From: Echria macrotheca
Taxonomy: Eukaryota > Ascomycota > Sordariomycetes > Sordariales > Schizotheciaceae
Reading direction: 5' to 3'
NCBI GenBank assembly: GCA_030411725.1
Contig: MU839840.1
Span: 1,116,001-1,180,000 of the forward strand
Length of the DNA: 64,000 nt
Shown here: positions 33,295-45,175 of the stretch, in pieces
Layout: every line of letters begins with the position of its first letter
Numbering within the stretch: the stretch's first letter is position 1
Translations under genes and position numbers: made by a program
Notes under the pieces: generated by a model
The model's input: only the letters and a program-made list of their open reading frames with translations
The model's database searches: none
What the model was told of the DNA's origin: nothing

Positions 33295-34521
33295 TTACAC
33301 ATAGACGTAGCAAAGCGGGCCGCCACCGATACCCAGCGTCGAGGTAACATCCTTGATCTGCAGCGGCGCAGCATTAACCTCGAGATCAATAACATCATCC
33401 AGCGTGCCATCCCGGCTCGGCGGCTGGTTGTTGATCGTGATGGTGCCCGCAATCACGTTCGTCCGCTTCGCCGGGTCCTGGTTCTGCCAGATCCACCAGA
33501 CGCGGTCGATCTGTCCGTGGTGCAGCCAGAAGGCCGGATCGCCCGGGCTGGCAAAGATGTCGCCGGCCGGGTCGCCGCTGTACGTGAAATGGCCGCCCGT
33601 GTGCACGCCGTAGACGCCCTTGTCAAAATCGCCCTGCATGACGGTCTGGAAGGTGCCGACGTCGGCGCTCTGCACGATCAGGTCCGTCGTGTTCTGCTCC
33701 GTCGTCCACTGCCGGCTGACCCACGCGCTGATGTCGCGGCGCACGCAGCGCGGGTTGTACGCGAGCAGGCCGCCGGTGACGGGCGCGACGCCCGACAGCG
33801 TCGGCGCGATCGGGCCGAGGTTGACCGTCATGTCCTTGAAGGGGCCGTCTTTGAGGCAGCCGCCGCCCTCGCCGGGCGGGATGCAGTTCAGGCCGCTCGG
33901 GAGGGCCTGCGTGCAGTTGTGCTGCTCGAACACGCCGTTGCCGCTCATGGACGTGTCGCTGCCGTCGAAGATGGGCGACGACTGCGGGTCCTGCGCCCAG
34001 CGGCCCCAGTTCCAGTAGGGCTGGTAGCCCTTGTAGCCGCACTCGTTGCGGAGCGCCTGCTCGAACGTGTACGTGAACCAGCGGTGCCACGACAGGAAGT
34101 TGGCCGTGCCGTGGATCGAGATGGTCTGGTTGATGTGCACCGCGACGAAGTCGTCGTACCGCGTCTTGGCCCCCGGTGCGGCTGTGGGCGAGTACTTGGA
34201 CGGCTTATTCATCAGGCACTTGACCGCCTTGATGTAGTCCTTGCGCTCCGCCTTAGACAGACTCCCCCTGTTGCTGTGTTAGCTCGATGACCAAGTATGG
34301 AGGAAGGACGTGATGTACCATTCTCTCCGTCGTGCGGCATTCTCAACCGTACACGGGCCGGTGTGGCCGGAGGTCTGCTGGTAGGCACGCAGGTTCTTGA
34401 GCGCGTCGGCCGCCAGCTTGTCCGTCTCCTTGGTGGGGACGCCGCATTTGCCCTTGGGAGCGGCCTCGGCAACGGCCGAGAAAGCAGCCAAAAGGCTGAC
34501 GAGGTGGGTGGTGAGATGCAT
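33295..34521 (-). CDS. Secreted tyrosinase / catechol-oxidase-like protein
   Basis: Two exons (34319-34521, 33295-34267) give 391 residues, a short tyrosinase without the long C-terminal extension. Signal peptide MHLTTHLVSLLAAFSAVAEA. CuA site: His112, His120 and His129 (DDFVAVH, IHGTANFLSWHRWF). CuB site: GVHTGGHFTYSGD and DPAFWLHHGQIDRVWW. The usual Cys pairs (CGVPT, PCTVE, NCTQ, NCIPP, GGGCLK) suggest disulphides. Type-3 copper enzymes of this kind oxidise mono- or diphenols to quinones; whether this one does both steps cannot be read. The intron is confirmed by restoring RREWGSLSKAERKDYI. The protein may act on plant phenolics or in melanin formation; both are inferences. Confidence 0.92.
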
Positions 34522-37500
34522 GTTGGCCTACCAGGAAAAAAGGAGTGAATGGGAGAAGGGCTGGACCTGAAGAATATTCGAAATAAAAGAGTGTGTTTCA
34601 AGCAAAAGAGTGACAAGGCCCAATAGAGACCCAAAGACGATGCGTGATTCGCTTTCCGTCTCGAGTCGGAATTTGGTTATGCCCACACACACACACACTT
34701 CTTCCTCCCGTTTCTTGGTGGCGGTATGCTGCAGCATATAATAAATGTCCCGAGGGAAACCATGTGGAAACCAGCAAATTGGAATGCCCAATCCGGGGAG
34801 GTGCAAGAGGCGCTCAGTCGTCAACTGCTACTGTAACCCATGCCTCCTCGTGGGGAGTGGGCCGATTTCGCTGCCCTGATCCCTTATTATTCGTCAGTTG
34901 GCAGGCCAAGTTTCTTACCGTGCCGTGTAATTGGATCCGTTCTGTCGGGACCTCGCGCTCATCACCGCTCATATGGAGTGATTCTAGCCGTCTTGGGCGT
35001 AGAGCAGTCTACCACAGCAGTAGCTGCCAGTGAGGTCCGCATCGTGAGGAGTCCGTGTGCCGAGTCATGGAAACTTTGGAGTATGCCCACCATGGATAAA
35101 GGGGGCATCTCCCGAGGACTCTGTTTTTGTCGTGCTCAACCAGCTTGCAATGTTTCCAATATTCATGGTTTCCCTGGTCGTCGGACCCTGTCCTTTCCAT
35201 GCATACTTCCATGCGGTTTTCATCTGAGAATCTCCGATTGGTCTATTCGGTGCTCGGAAGCCGGCACTCCTTCACCTCCTGCCAAGGGTTGTGTCCAAGT
35301 TCGGCCCCCGCTCCCGCCAAGAGGTGCTCCAGCCGGTCGTGGGCCCTGTTGCGCCTGCGTAATTTTAACCACTACCCCTCTTTCACTGCTGCTATCGTCT
35401 CAGTGTGACAAGTGCAGCGGTGGGTGTGCGGCGTAGATGGTCGTCCAGCGTGCGCTTCTCTGGGGAAGTGTCCCTTCAGATCTGCAGCTGAGAGGTGATC
35501 ACCGCAGCATTTGGGAGACAGTCTCCTTCTGTTGCGGTCCCGGGGGCTCGGGACGGCTAAATCAAACAGACGGCTGAGTAGCAATCGCAGCAGTTGGCTG
35601 TCGATATTTCCCGGATAGAGAAATATGTATTGACAGATGCTTGACGCAGGCCTGCCCATGCCAGCCCTTCAGGAGATGTTGGTGGCTTGCCTTGACCAGT
35701 CGGAGGGCTGTAATCAGGAAACCAGATTTTTGTCGAGTAGGTAGGGGAGGCGGCTTCCGTGGAAGATATACCTAGTTGCTGAGGGTCCCCTCCCCAACCT
35801 ATTATACCGTTCATCCCAAAAATTGGATAGGAACGGCCCGCCTAGTGTACCCCTTCATCGTTTCCCACATGTTTGCACACAATTCGGCTGTACTTGTGCC
35901 GACATGAGAGCTGTTGTTTTCACCCGCTGCGCGACCAATCTCAGCGGTAAAAAAGCGGGCGTCGCGATACGAAGGCGCGTTGTCAGAGCGTGCAGCCCCA
36001 ACGTTGCAGCCAAGCGCCTGTCGTGACATCGGCGAGCGTGTTGGCGAGGTTGCCGCGCTTCCCCGTGTGCATCTCCCGGGATTCCGGATGGCCCTCCGCG
36101 ACAGGAGCCATTTTTGGTCGAAGAGCCTGGGTCCATCTCGGCTAGGCATTCCAAACGCGCAAACGAGTGGAACGGTTTGTCATTTGTCCTCCCACTGAAG
36201 ATTCCACCTCATGCCCCAATATTTTTTCTCCAGCGCGCGCAGAACGGATATTGGATCATTGGCCCCCTTTCGGGCAGGTCCGGCTCGCTGTGTGGCTGTT
36301 TCATCAGTTGCACCGCTTCTGACATGATCCTTCACTCCTCACCTCTCTCCACAAGCTGTGATCCTTCGCGTTGAGTATGGGTCCCTTCGGAGCCTGAGAA
36401 AAACCTCTCAGATATCCGCAAATCGGAAGCACTGAGCTGTTCCCAATCGACCCCGTCAAACCCCTCAATTCCTCACAACTTTTCATGGTGGCCTGATGAA
36501 CTTTAACGGACGGAGGGAACTCATGTCTTGAGGGTGTTAGTTGGCGCAGTGCAGAGGCGACCTACTAGCCGGTTTCGTCGCCACGCATTGCGTTCCGGCA
36601 TCGGGGAAGTCATGGAACGCCGGAGACCATTCTCCGGATGGCCATCCGAGCCGCCCCGGGCAATTTATCAAGCCACGCTGCAGGCCGTGGACGCCACGTT
36701 TGAGCCCTGTGCCGGCCGGATGCCGGCCGGCATCCTTTTGGCTCCCTTTTCTTTACCTTGACCAGAGGGTTGTTTTGTTGTGAAGGTAAAATTTTCCTTG
36801 GCTCTCAGTTTGCGAGTCCTCGCTCTGTCCGGATTCGTGTTGTTTTATTCCACCGCCTGCGGCGTTTCTGCTGGCAGGTTATCTTGTTGGCAATCAAAAG
36901 TTAGAGAACGACATCAGGAGTCTGGTAATTTGCCCATATCATGCGTTGGTTGTGGCGGCCAACTGTAGAGTAAACTATCCAGGACGGCAAGCAGTGAAGG
37001 GGCACAGCAGGAGTTGGTGGTCCGCCGTTGTTGACAGTCCGGTGTGAAGGGATTATCCTTGTTTTTGAAGCAGCTCGTTCGTTTCGCGTCCCGCGCCGTC
37101 GACCGTTGTTGTTGAGCGCTAGCACTGGTGAGCCGTTGAAGGTTGAAACCGCCTCGTTTATCGCTGAGGAGAGGAGATTTTCGAACCGGGGTGCTGGCGT
37201 CAATGCCAAGCGGTGGAACCCGGCTTTGCTGAACTGATATTCTTTGCTTTTTTTCCCCAGAACATCCCTGTCATCATGAAATGACATGTCACCCCCTTCT
37301 TGTCTCATCGATCGAAGAGAGATCGCGCTTTGATCGCGAATACCATCTCGAATCGCAACTTGTTTGACAACGCTAGAACATTCGGAAGGCTGCAAAATGT
37401 GACAACAGAGCCTCCGGCAGCATTGATGATTCAACCTGCTAAGAAGCCAAGTTTCGGGCCGTTCTGCACTTGTGCAAGCGCACAGAAGATTTGCGACTTC

Positions 37501-38402
37501 CGTTCGCCAGTCCAGTTCGCTTGCCAGCCAACCCTTTCGAATCGAAGACTTCAGTTATCAATGAGTTGACCTCCGGAGACCCCAGTCTCCCCTCGGGCCT
37601 TGATATGGCGAAAGCAGGGAAAGACCCAACGGTAATGGGGTCCCTCGCTTCTGCGAACAAGCGGCGGTTGCGGCGCAGGAACACCGGTCCTGGAATCCCC
37701 GGGCCTACATCGATAAAATTACGGAGGCGGGGATGGCCTGGTGGAGGGCGCCATCGACACATCGGGCTGGGACGACCCACGGGTCTCCGCCTCCGCCTCC
37801 ACTGGGCCTGCCGTTGGCAATCCATCAAGGCTCTCCTAGACGACCTTCCGGCAAGAGTTGCAGCCAACCTCACCGGTTCATGTCGACCCCAGTCCAGTCC
37901 ATGATCGTGCAGTCACAGAACTGCGACGACAGCTCAGTGCCAAGAGAGTAGCAGACGGAAACAGTATGGCACCGTTGCTTCCCGACAGCCCGCTAGAGGG
38001 AGGAGGCTCGTTGTCGCACTCCAGATGTCACCCTGGAATCTCGCAGGACAAAAAAATCATAATGACCCAGTCTTGCGGTTGCAGACCCCCATCCTCGGCC
38101 TTGTTGAGAGGCATTCCGTACATATTCTCGACCATGGGACGTTGTAGAGCCAAGCAAGGAAGTTTATCGCCGCAGCCTGCCCTCTGGGGTAAATAACCAT
38201 CCTTGTCTTCTTCGTTTTCTTCTTGCTGGCACTCAAGGGGTCCATGATAATAAGCTTAAAGTTCTGGCCTGTGCCAGTCCACCTGTCTTTGCTGATCTCG
38301 ACGATCTTTTTCCCTTCCTAACCTCTTGGTCGATCATCGTCCACTTCGATCCCGAGATCCCAGCCGACCCCGGATTTGAGAACGAGGTCCCATACGGCGA
38401 TC
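34522..38402. other. 3.9-kb region without a supportable gene
   Basis: The tyrosinase and the PTH11-like gene are divergent, so both promoters should be here. I read both strands and found only short frames without motifs or splice logic, including GC-rich open frames around 37440-37900 on both strands, which look like composition effects. A short (AC)n run lies at 34684-34698. The size is about twice or more any other gap in the window apart from the repeat tract at 24-27.5 kb. Confidence 0.5.
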
Positions 38403-39896
38403 ATGTCGGACAACGGAGCTTCACCAGTGGATAACGGCAGTATGCCAGCGCCGGACGCTGGTGCCTCAGCCAATGGCACAGCCGGAGGATCACCGGCATC
38501 ACCACCACTCGACCCGGCCTACGCCGCCGAGAGCAATACAATACCGCTCATGGCAGTCGTTACCATCTTCCAGCTCCTTTCTCTCATATTCGTTGTGTTG
38601 CGCATGTACGTGAGGATGTTCATCGTCAAGTCAACCGGGCGAGATGATATCACCATGCTGTTCGCTCTGGTAAGTTGAAGCACTGCCAGGACTTGGTAAG
38701 CGATGCTGACATGCCGATAGTTGTTCACCCTAGGAGGAGGGTACATCCCATTTGTTTTCATGTCGCAGCATGGCCTCGGCAAGCACATCCTCACAGTCTC
38801 CTTTCCGGATCTCCTCGTCTACTTCCAAGCCAACTTCTGGATGTCCATCTTTGCCATGCTCATCGGGCTCGGCCTCGTCAAGATCTCGATCGGCTTCAAC
38901 CTGCTCCGCCTGAGCACCAGCCGGTGGTACACGTGGTCTCTCTGGGTGACGCTAGTATTCGTCGTCGCCTACACCTTCATGGCGTGCATGACGTTCTTCT
39001 TACACTGCGACACGGTTGCCGGTAATTGGGACTTGACCGGCACAGCGAAGTGTTACAGCCTCGATCTCTTCATCACGTTTGCCGTGGTCAACACGTCGTT
39101 CAACATCTTCACCGATGTGCTGTTCGCCGTGTTCCCGATTCCTATCATCTGGACACTGCAGATGAAGAAGAAGACGCGGATCTACCTTGTTGTCATCCTC
39201 AGTCTTGGATACTTGTACGTTCAAGCCGACCTCGTTCTTGTACAAAGGCTAATGATCAGCACAGTGCCGTTGCCATGGGTATCGTCAAGGGATATTACCA
39301 GCTCACCTTCGCGTCGGACACGGACTCGACATGGGGAAGTAATGTCCAGCTGTGGGGATTGTAGGTGTCTTCCTCCCATTGAGCCTCGGATTTTGAGCTA
39401 ACGCTGTTCCAGCCTGCAGATCAACGTCGCCATCATCGCCGCCTGCGCCACGTCCCTGAAGCCCCTGTTCACCCGTCTACTCGGCCTCAGCAGCACCAAG
39501 CAGTACAACACGCCGGCCAGCTACGGCTACGGACGCAGCACCCGGGGGACGAAGCTCAAGGACGGCACGATCCTCAAGTCAAAGAACGGCGGCGGCACTA
39601 GCGTCACCGTTACGCAGGTCGACGAGTTCGAGCTCGAGGCGCAGAACGAGAAGGGCATGGCGCGCGCGAAGCGTACCAGCATACCGCCGGGCGCCGCCAC
39701 CAGCTTCTACAAGCACTCGCCGCCAGATGGTTCGGGGAGCGAGGAGATGATCTTGGGGCATGGTATGAGCGCGTCGCCGCCGTCGGTGGCGGTGGGAGGT
39801 TTCCAGGCCGAGGTGGACAGGGCATATCACCCGGCGAACCTCAACGTCGGGCGGGGGATTGTAAGGACGACCGAAGTGCAGGTCGTGTACAAATAG
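38403..39896 (+). CDS. PTH11-like rhodopsin-type integral membrane protein
   Basis: Four exons (38403-38669, 38721-39214, 39265-39360, 39413-39896) give 446 residues; the start is the first true ATG. An N-terminal extracellular stretch rich in Ser, Ala, Gly and Pro is followed by seven hydrophobic segments. The family landmarks are RMYVRMFIVKSTGRDDITMLFAL in span 2, KISIGFNLLRLS, the CxxxxWD-type loop (HCDTVAGNWD ... KCYSLD), and FAVFPIPIIWTLQMKKK. The C-terminal tail of about 140 residues is Ser/Lys-rich and likely cytoplasmic. This is the DUF3468-like/rhodopsin-domain family that includes PTH11 of Magnaporthe; there is no CFEM domain at the N-terminus. Ligand and coupling are unknown; a receptor role is assumed from the family. 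Confidence 0.9.
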
Positions 39897-40260
39897 ACAA
39901 AACTCGGTGGTTGGATAGAACGGTCTTTCGTTGGCGCGTCTCTGGGCGGCTTATTCTTCTTTGTATACTAGACATGAGCGATTATCTTCACGGGTCTCGG
40001 ATTGACCTGCTTGCGGACTCGATGCAGCCATCAAGATGCTGCGAATAGACGACTCTGACATGACAGTCCGCCGTGCTCTTGTCCGTTCTGATGAGGTATT
40101 GAGGTTGGAGGAACCGCGGGGAATGTTTCGGCGCTCTGTGAAAGATAGCTGTGCGTGAGGCAGAAGTTGAAGGGCGTAAAACTTCCAAGGGCGATCGAGA
40201 TTCGATTGGCGAAGTCGCTCGTGCGGCCGTGGTTCGCCGACCTTTGAGGAAGGTACGTTT

Positions 40261-40947
40261 CGCCAAGAGATCCTCTCGGCGGACCACCCTTTCTTTTGCG
40301 TATACCACCCCCCCACTTTTTCCAGCTGTCATCCAAAAACCCACTTTTCCCATACAAAAAACTACCATTCCAATGCCCCGCGCCAACGCCAACACCACAG
40401 CTAAAATATCTGTACGGGGCAGCTGCAAGAAGCACTGGTAACAGAAAACCCATGATAGTTATCGTGGTATGGAAGGTAGCAATCGTTGAAGCTTTTGCAC
40501 TTGGCCCACCTACCTAGGTACCTACCTACCTACCTACCTACCTACCTACCTACCTACCTACCTACCTACCTACCTACCTACCTACCTACCTACCTACCTA
40601 CCTACCTACCTACCTAGGTAGTAGGTAGGTAGGGAGCTGGTTGCCAGGACTGACGCCAACTCCAGACCTGTAGTTTGTTGTAAAAGGCAGGGGCAGGGGC
40701 AGGGTACCTAGGTTGGTAAGTAAGTGCAAGGCAAGCGGTAGTTGTAAAGACGTAATTGAACGAGTGCCGCCCATGTGGTTGTGATGAAGCCCTCGTCCTG
40801 TTCCCCCCGTGTAAGTTGGCTGCATTGCAAAGGCGGTCTTTTGTATGGGAAAAGTGGGTATTTGGATGTCAGCTGGATGACAGCTGGAAAAAGTGGGGGG
40901 GTGGTATACGCAAAAGAAAGGGTGGTCCGCCGAGAGGATCTCTTCGC
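40261..40947. mobile_element. Large inverted-repeat (foldback) element
   Basis: Left arm about 40261-40360 and right arm about 40841-40947 are near-perfect reverse complements. Matching landmarks are AAGAGATCCTCTCGGCGGAC, CACCCTTTCTTTTGCGTATA, CTTTTTCCAGCTGTCATCC and CCACTTTTCCCATACAAAA. The right arm carries an extra 13-bp copy around AGCTGACATCC. Weaker similarity runs inward to about 130 bp per arm. The 480-bp loop contains a CTAC microsatellite. A foldback transposon, MITE, or local palindromic duplication would all fit; no transposase is present. Confidence 0.75.
40508..40633. repeat. (CTAC)n microsatellite with palindromic ends
   Basis: About 25-30 tandem CTAC units (126 bp). Both ends carry CCTAGGTA, and at the right end the tract flips to its complement (GTAGGTAGGTAG), so it can fold on itself. 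It lies in the loop of the large inverted repeat. Confidence 0.95.
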
Positions 40948-41253
40948 CAATCATCAACAAAAAGTTTTTTTTTGGCTAAAACACTCCACCGAATTCCACA
41001 CCATATCTGGTGAGGGATCGAGGTACCAACAATCCGAATCCAGCATTTGTATGAGTTGCGATTTCTTAATACAAGAGAACTAACTTGAGAGCTGATGATT
41101 ACCGGTCTATCCATCCTTCTACCCACCAACCGTATCCTGTTCCGCCAATATCCCAATTTTTAGCTGTCAAGTATCAAAAAGAAGTCTAATCTAGGTACCT
41201 CCCACAGTCTCCCGCGGTCCCGCTGGCCATCGAGGTGTAAAACGCCACCCCCC

Positions 41254-42616
41254 TTACGCGATCAGTTTGTCCTTCGCAGCTGCATACCTAGCAAAACTGA
41301 ACAACACCGCCCCAACCATCTGCGTAGCCGCACTGAAGACGATAGCCCCGGTGTAGTCTCCATCCTTGATAAGCGCGCCCGTGATAGGCGTGCCGGCCAG
41401 CGAGGCAAATCCAATAATAATCGTCGCCTGCCCGATATACGCGCCGATCTGCGACGGGTGCGGCGCGCAGTGCGCAATCGTCGAGACCATCATGGCGATG
41501 ATGATGCCGCTTGTTGCGCCGAACAGGACAGCTAGCGCCACCAGACCCCCGGTGCTCGTGATCCGGAGCCAGCAGAACACCAGGATGGACGAGGCGTAGC
41601 ACGCCAATGCGACGATGTTAAGCTGACCCAGGTGGAGGGCAAAGGTCCCTCCCAGCAGACGCCCAACAAACGAGCCAGCACCGAGGATGGCGAAGAGATA
41701 CGACGCCAGCGCGGCTGACGTGCCGTGCTCCTGAGCGTACGTCCCGAGGTAGAAATACGGCGTCCAGAAGCCTAGGTTGGACATGAAGAGACCCGCAATC
41801 TGCAGCGTGTACGTCGAGTTCTTGAACGCCCCGAGAAGGATAAATGCGCCTTTCCGCTTGAACGAAGTCGGACGGATGGTAACGGCCGCAACCAACAGCA
41901 ATCCCAAGGTGAGAAAGCCACAGATGCGCTGGGCCCAGGGGAAGCCGCCCACGCTATCGTTGTGGATGAGGCTTGTTAGTATAACGGGATAGACGATCCC
42001 GCCGATGGGCGAGCCGGTCGAAGCGTAAGCCATGGCCATGGCGCGCCTCTTGAAGAAGTAGTGACCGATGACGGCGAAGGCTGGCGCGAAGATCAGGCCG
42101 CACGAGAAGCCGAGCAGGATACCCTGGCAGAGAAAGAACTGGTAATACTCGGTGCAGAGACTCGTGAGCATAAATGCGACCACGAGGAGAACCGAGAACG
42201 GCCAGATAAGCACCATCGGCCCATATCGATCTGTCGCCGGGCCGCTAAGGAGAGTGGCAGAGAACTGAGCGAAGGTCTGGATGGAGCCGATCCAGGCTAT
42301 GGCCGAGGGTGAATAGTCCCGGAGGTAGGTCTCCAGGTAGTATGTCTCGTAGACCCTGAGTTGTTGTTGAGTGTGTGATGGTCGAAGAATATGAAGAGAG
42401 GGCTTACCCAAAAGAGCTGATAATGCCAAACGACACAAATGAGACGCACCAACACCCAAGAACTACCATCCAAGCTCGCAAACCACCATCAGGGATTTCC
42501 GGGGTCAGAGACTGGCCAGGTGGTGCCTGCTCTAGCTGAGTTTCTGGAAACGCCGGTTCCAGATCAACATCGGATTGATCCCGGGCCTTCTCCTGCTTCG
42601 AATCCATTGACGACAT
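41254..42616 (-). CDS. MFS transporter, monocarboxylate (MCT) type
   Basis: Two exons (42408-42616, 41254-42355) give 436 residues. The N-terminus is hydrophilic (MSSMDSKQEK ... PGQSLTPE), then PDGGLRAWMVVLGCWCVSF, the standard opening of fungal MCT-like MFS proteins. The intron joins FGIISSFG to VYETYYLETYLRDYSPSAIAWIGS, another family hallmark. Twelve spans can be traced, with GPATDRYGPM between spans 2 and 3 and KRRAMAMAYASTGSPIGGIVYP in the middle. Family members carry riboflavin, monocarboxylates or unknown small molecules in yeast and fungi. The C-terminus is very short. It is divergent from a Zn2Cys6 regulator only 348 bp away, which may control it. Confidence 0.92.
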
Positions 42617-42964
42617 GGTCGAAGAAATGGTGTGAAAGCAGACAACTTCGATGAAAAATTTGATGGTAGATGATCAGAGGCGTCTAAGAATGATACCGAT
42701 GAGTTGACAGCTTTTCATGAGCTTCAAGATCGGAACATCTCTTGAATAAATATCCCGCCGCGGTTCGGAGTTAGATGCCCAATTCCCGCTCTGATAGTCG
42801 GACATGGTCGGATATATTCGGCCCCCCTGCAAGATCTGCGCGCTGAATCATCGCCGGCCGTGCCACCAATGTCGGTGATGTTCGGTGAAAGGAATCCACC
42901 CAACCATATTGTCGGTTCTGCAAGGACAACTCGCTCTCCATTTCCCATAGCGAGAAAAGAAGCA
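42617..42964. promoter_or_regulatory. Divergent promoter, MCT transporter / Zn2Cys6 gene
   Basis: 348 bp between two start codons on opposite strands, so both promoters must overlap here. It includes several CGG triplets, the half-site of Zn2Cys6 proteins, but I cannot define an operator. Confidence 0.5.
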
Positions 42965-45175
42965 ATGGATATGGTCGGTCTTACGAATCCTGGAGGAAAT
43001 GGCGAAAGCGAAGGCGCGCGCGTCAAAACGCGACGGAACCGCCTCCGCCTGAACTGCGGCGAGTGCCGGAGCAAAAAGGTATACGTCTCCGTCTGAATCG
43101 TCGACACCATCACGCCGCCAACTGATCGGAAACAGCTCTCGTGCGACCGTAAACTACCGTGCCAAAGATGCATGCGCGCAGGCAAACCAGACCTGTGTTC
43201 ATTCGGTCCGGGGACGCGACCGCCGCCCACACCCCCGGCCAACGCCGGCGACTCGGACTCCGTGGCCCAGACTTCGTTCTTGCGGAATTCCCAGGAGCTC
43301 CAAGAGCTTCGAGATGAAGTGGCGAGACTGAAAGCGCAACTCGAATCCCGACCAGCAGCCCAGCCGGAACGGGTTTCTCTTGAGGGCATCGACGAGCAGC
43401 AGCCTACCCCTAGCAGTCAACCCGAGAAGCCATCGCAGGACGGAATCGCCGATCCGCAGGACAGGTCACCGCGGGTGTACTATCGGCAACACGTCTTGAT
43501 GCGTTTTACTTACGATGTATGCCCACCCCCGAGACTGTTTCCCATCGGATAGTTGCTGACATGCCGCAAGATGCCTCAGATATTTCCGCTCATCAAGGAA
43601 ATGGTCCGCGAATATATCCAACCCCGAGGAATTGCGATCAAAAAGATCAAACCTCCTCGACTGGACCACAGCTCAGACTCGATGCAAGCGTTACTCCCTC
43701 CCAAGTCTGACACGGACGAGCTGGTAGCTTTCTACCTGGAGCACCTCGAATGCATCCACCACGTCGTCCACATCCCAACGTTCCGGTCCGAATACGAAGC
43801 CTTCTGGCTCGAGCCGCAGGCATCGGCAACCGCAGCGATGATCTTGGCCATGATATCGACGACCACAGCTTGTGTAACTGCCACCATCTCCGAATCCACA
43901 TACGGCATCGCGTCCAAGTATCGAAACATGCCACCCGTTTGGATACACAGCTGTGACATGTGGGTTCACGGCCAGCGTTCGAAATCTCGCCATATTTCGT
44001 ACTACCAGGTCGCGTGCCTGCTGTACTTCGCCAAGCGGATGAACATAATCCGTAAGAAGAAATTCTGGAACGAGACTGGCAGGCTCGTCCAACAAGCGGT
44101 CCTGGACGGCTTCCATCTGGTTCCGCCGAACAAGGATACCGCCTATATGAAAGAGATGAAGAGCCGCATATGGGCCACGATTCGTGAGCTGGATCTTCAG
44201 ACTGCCGCTGAGTACGGTCTCCCGAGTCTTCTTCACGTGCTCGAATCCGACATAGCCGCACCCACGAACGTGGATGACGACGACTTCGGTCCCTCTTCCT
44301 CCGGGACGCTACCAGCAAAGCCGCCAACGCAGTACACACGAGCTTCCTTCCAGATCCTCAGCAGCCGAAGCTGGAACCTTCGTCTCGAGATATCCCGCGC
44401 CCTGTTTGCCACCGGCACCCACAAGACCCTTCCATACGACCAAGTCCTGAAACTCACGTCGGAAGTCAACCAAGCCATGGCCGCCCTGCCGACATGGGAT
44501 CGCTCCCCGGGAAATAACCAGATCAATCTCACCTCGGCATATCTCTGCTTCGCCCTTCATGACTGCCTCATGTCGCTGCACCGCGGACATATAGACCCAC
44601 AGAGCCCGCATGCCTCGCTCTCCAGCACCATCAGCACCAATGCGGCGTGCCAGATTTTGCATTTGAACGCGGACCTCGCGTCACACGGGCTCCAGAGTCT
44701 AGCGCTTCTCCGTGAGGACCTCCTCGTCTCGACCCTGACCCTCACACGCATCGCTCTGCTCCAGCCACCGGGGCCAACATCATCGCTCTCCAGTACGACA
44801 GACTCGGAGACGATCCTCACCCTCCTCGAAAGTACCCTCCCGCTCGTCGAGGACCGCTACCTCCGTTCCTACTACGGCGAGCCGTGGACGCCCATCACGA
44901 TGCTCAGTGCGATCATGATGATCCAGATCCATTCCGGAAGAGAGACAAGGGCCTCGGCGAAGCAAGCGGGCGCGCAGCGCTTCTTGGAAACGTATTATCG
45001 ACACCCGACGCAGCAGCGTGATCATCAAGACGCTGCCGGCGAAGCAGTAGCGCTGCAGATGGGAGAAGAAATCGATCTCGCCGGGGCCTTTGGTTTCGGT
45101 TTATCCGACTGGGACGTCGCGGATGTAAGCGGTGGGGGCGTCGGAGGAGGATATTGGTTCCCCTCGTGGTATTGA
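42965..45175 (+). CDS. Zn2Cys6 transcription factor with coiled coil and fungal_trans domain
   Basis: Three exons (42965-43078, 43136-43516, 43571-45175) give 699 residues. The first intron splits the zinc cluster; splicing gives C31-x2-C34-x6-C41-x5-C47-x2-C50-x8-C59. A short coiled coil follows (SQELQELRDEVARLKAQLES), typical for dimerisation. The fungal_trans middle domain spans about 190-560, with IPTFRSEYEAFW and RIWATIRELDLQTAAEYGLPSLL. An in-frame ATG at 42869 could add 32 residues, but the later start has the usual spacing to the cluster. The last 75 bp overlap the antisense coding end of the next gene. Nuclear DNA-binding regulator; its target is unknown, though the divergent transporter is the obvious candidate. 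Confidence 0.9.

Larger units (their letters stand above)
39897..41253. other. Convergent intergenic region with hairpin element
   Basis: Lies between two 3' ends. Apart from the inverted-repeat and CTAC tract described separately, nothing coding is seen. Additional TACCTAGGTA-like motifs occur near 40700-40712 and 41190-41202. Confidence 0.5.

Noticed and set aside
33517..34290. A 257-codon frame antisense to the tyrosinase
   Set aside because: Ala/Val/Arg-rich shadow of a gene with intact copper sites.
37439..37904. Overlapping open frames on both strands in the 34.5-38.4 kb gap
   Set aside because: Both are Arg/Pro-rich and mutually antisense; neither has a credible start context or domain.
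40508..40633. The CTAC tract considered as a CRISPR-like array
   Set aside because: Unit of 4 bp with no spacers; a microsatellite in a eukaryotic genome.
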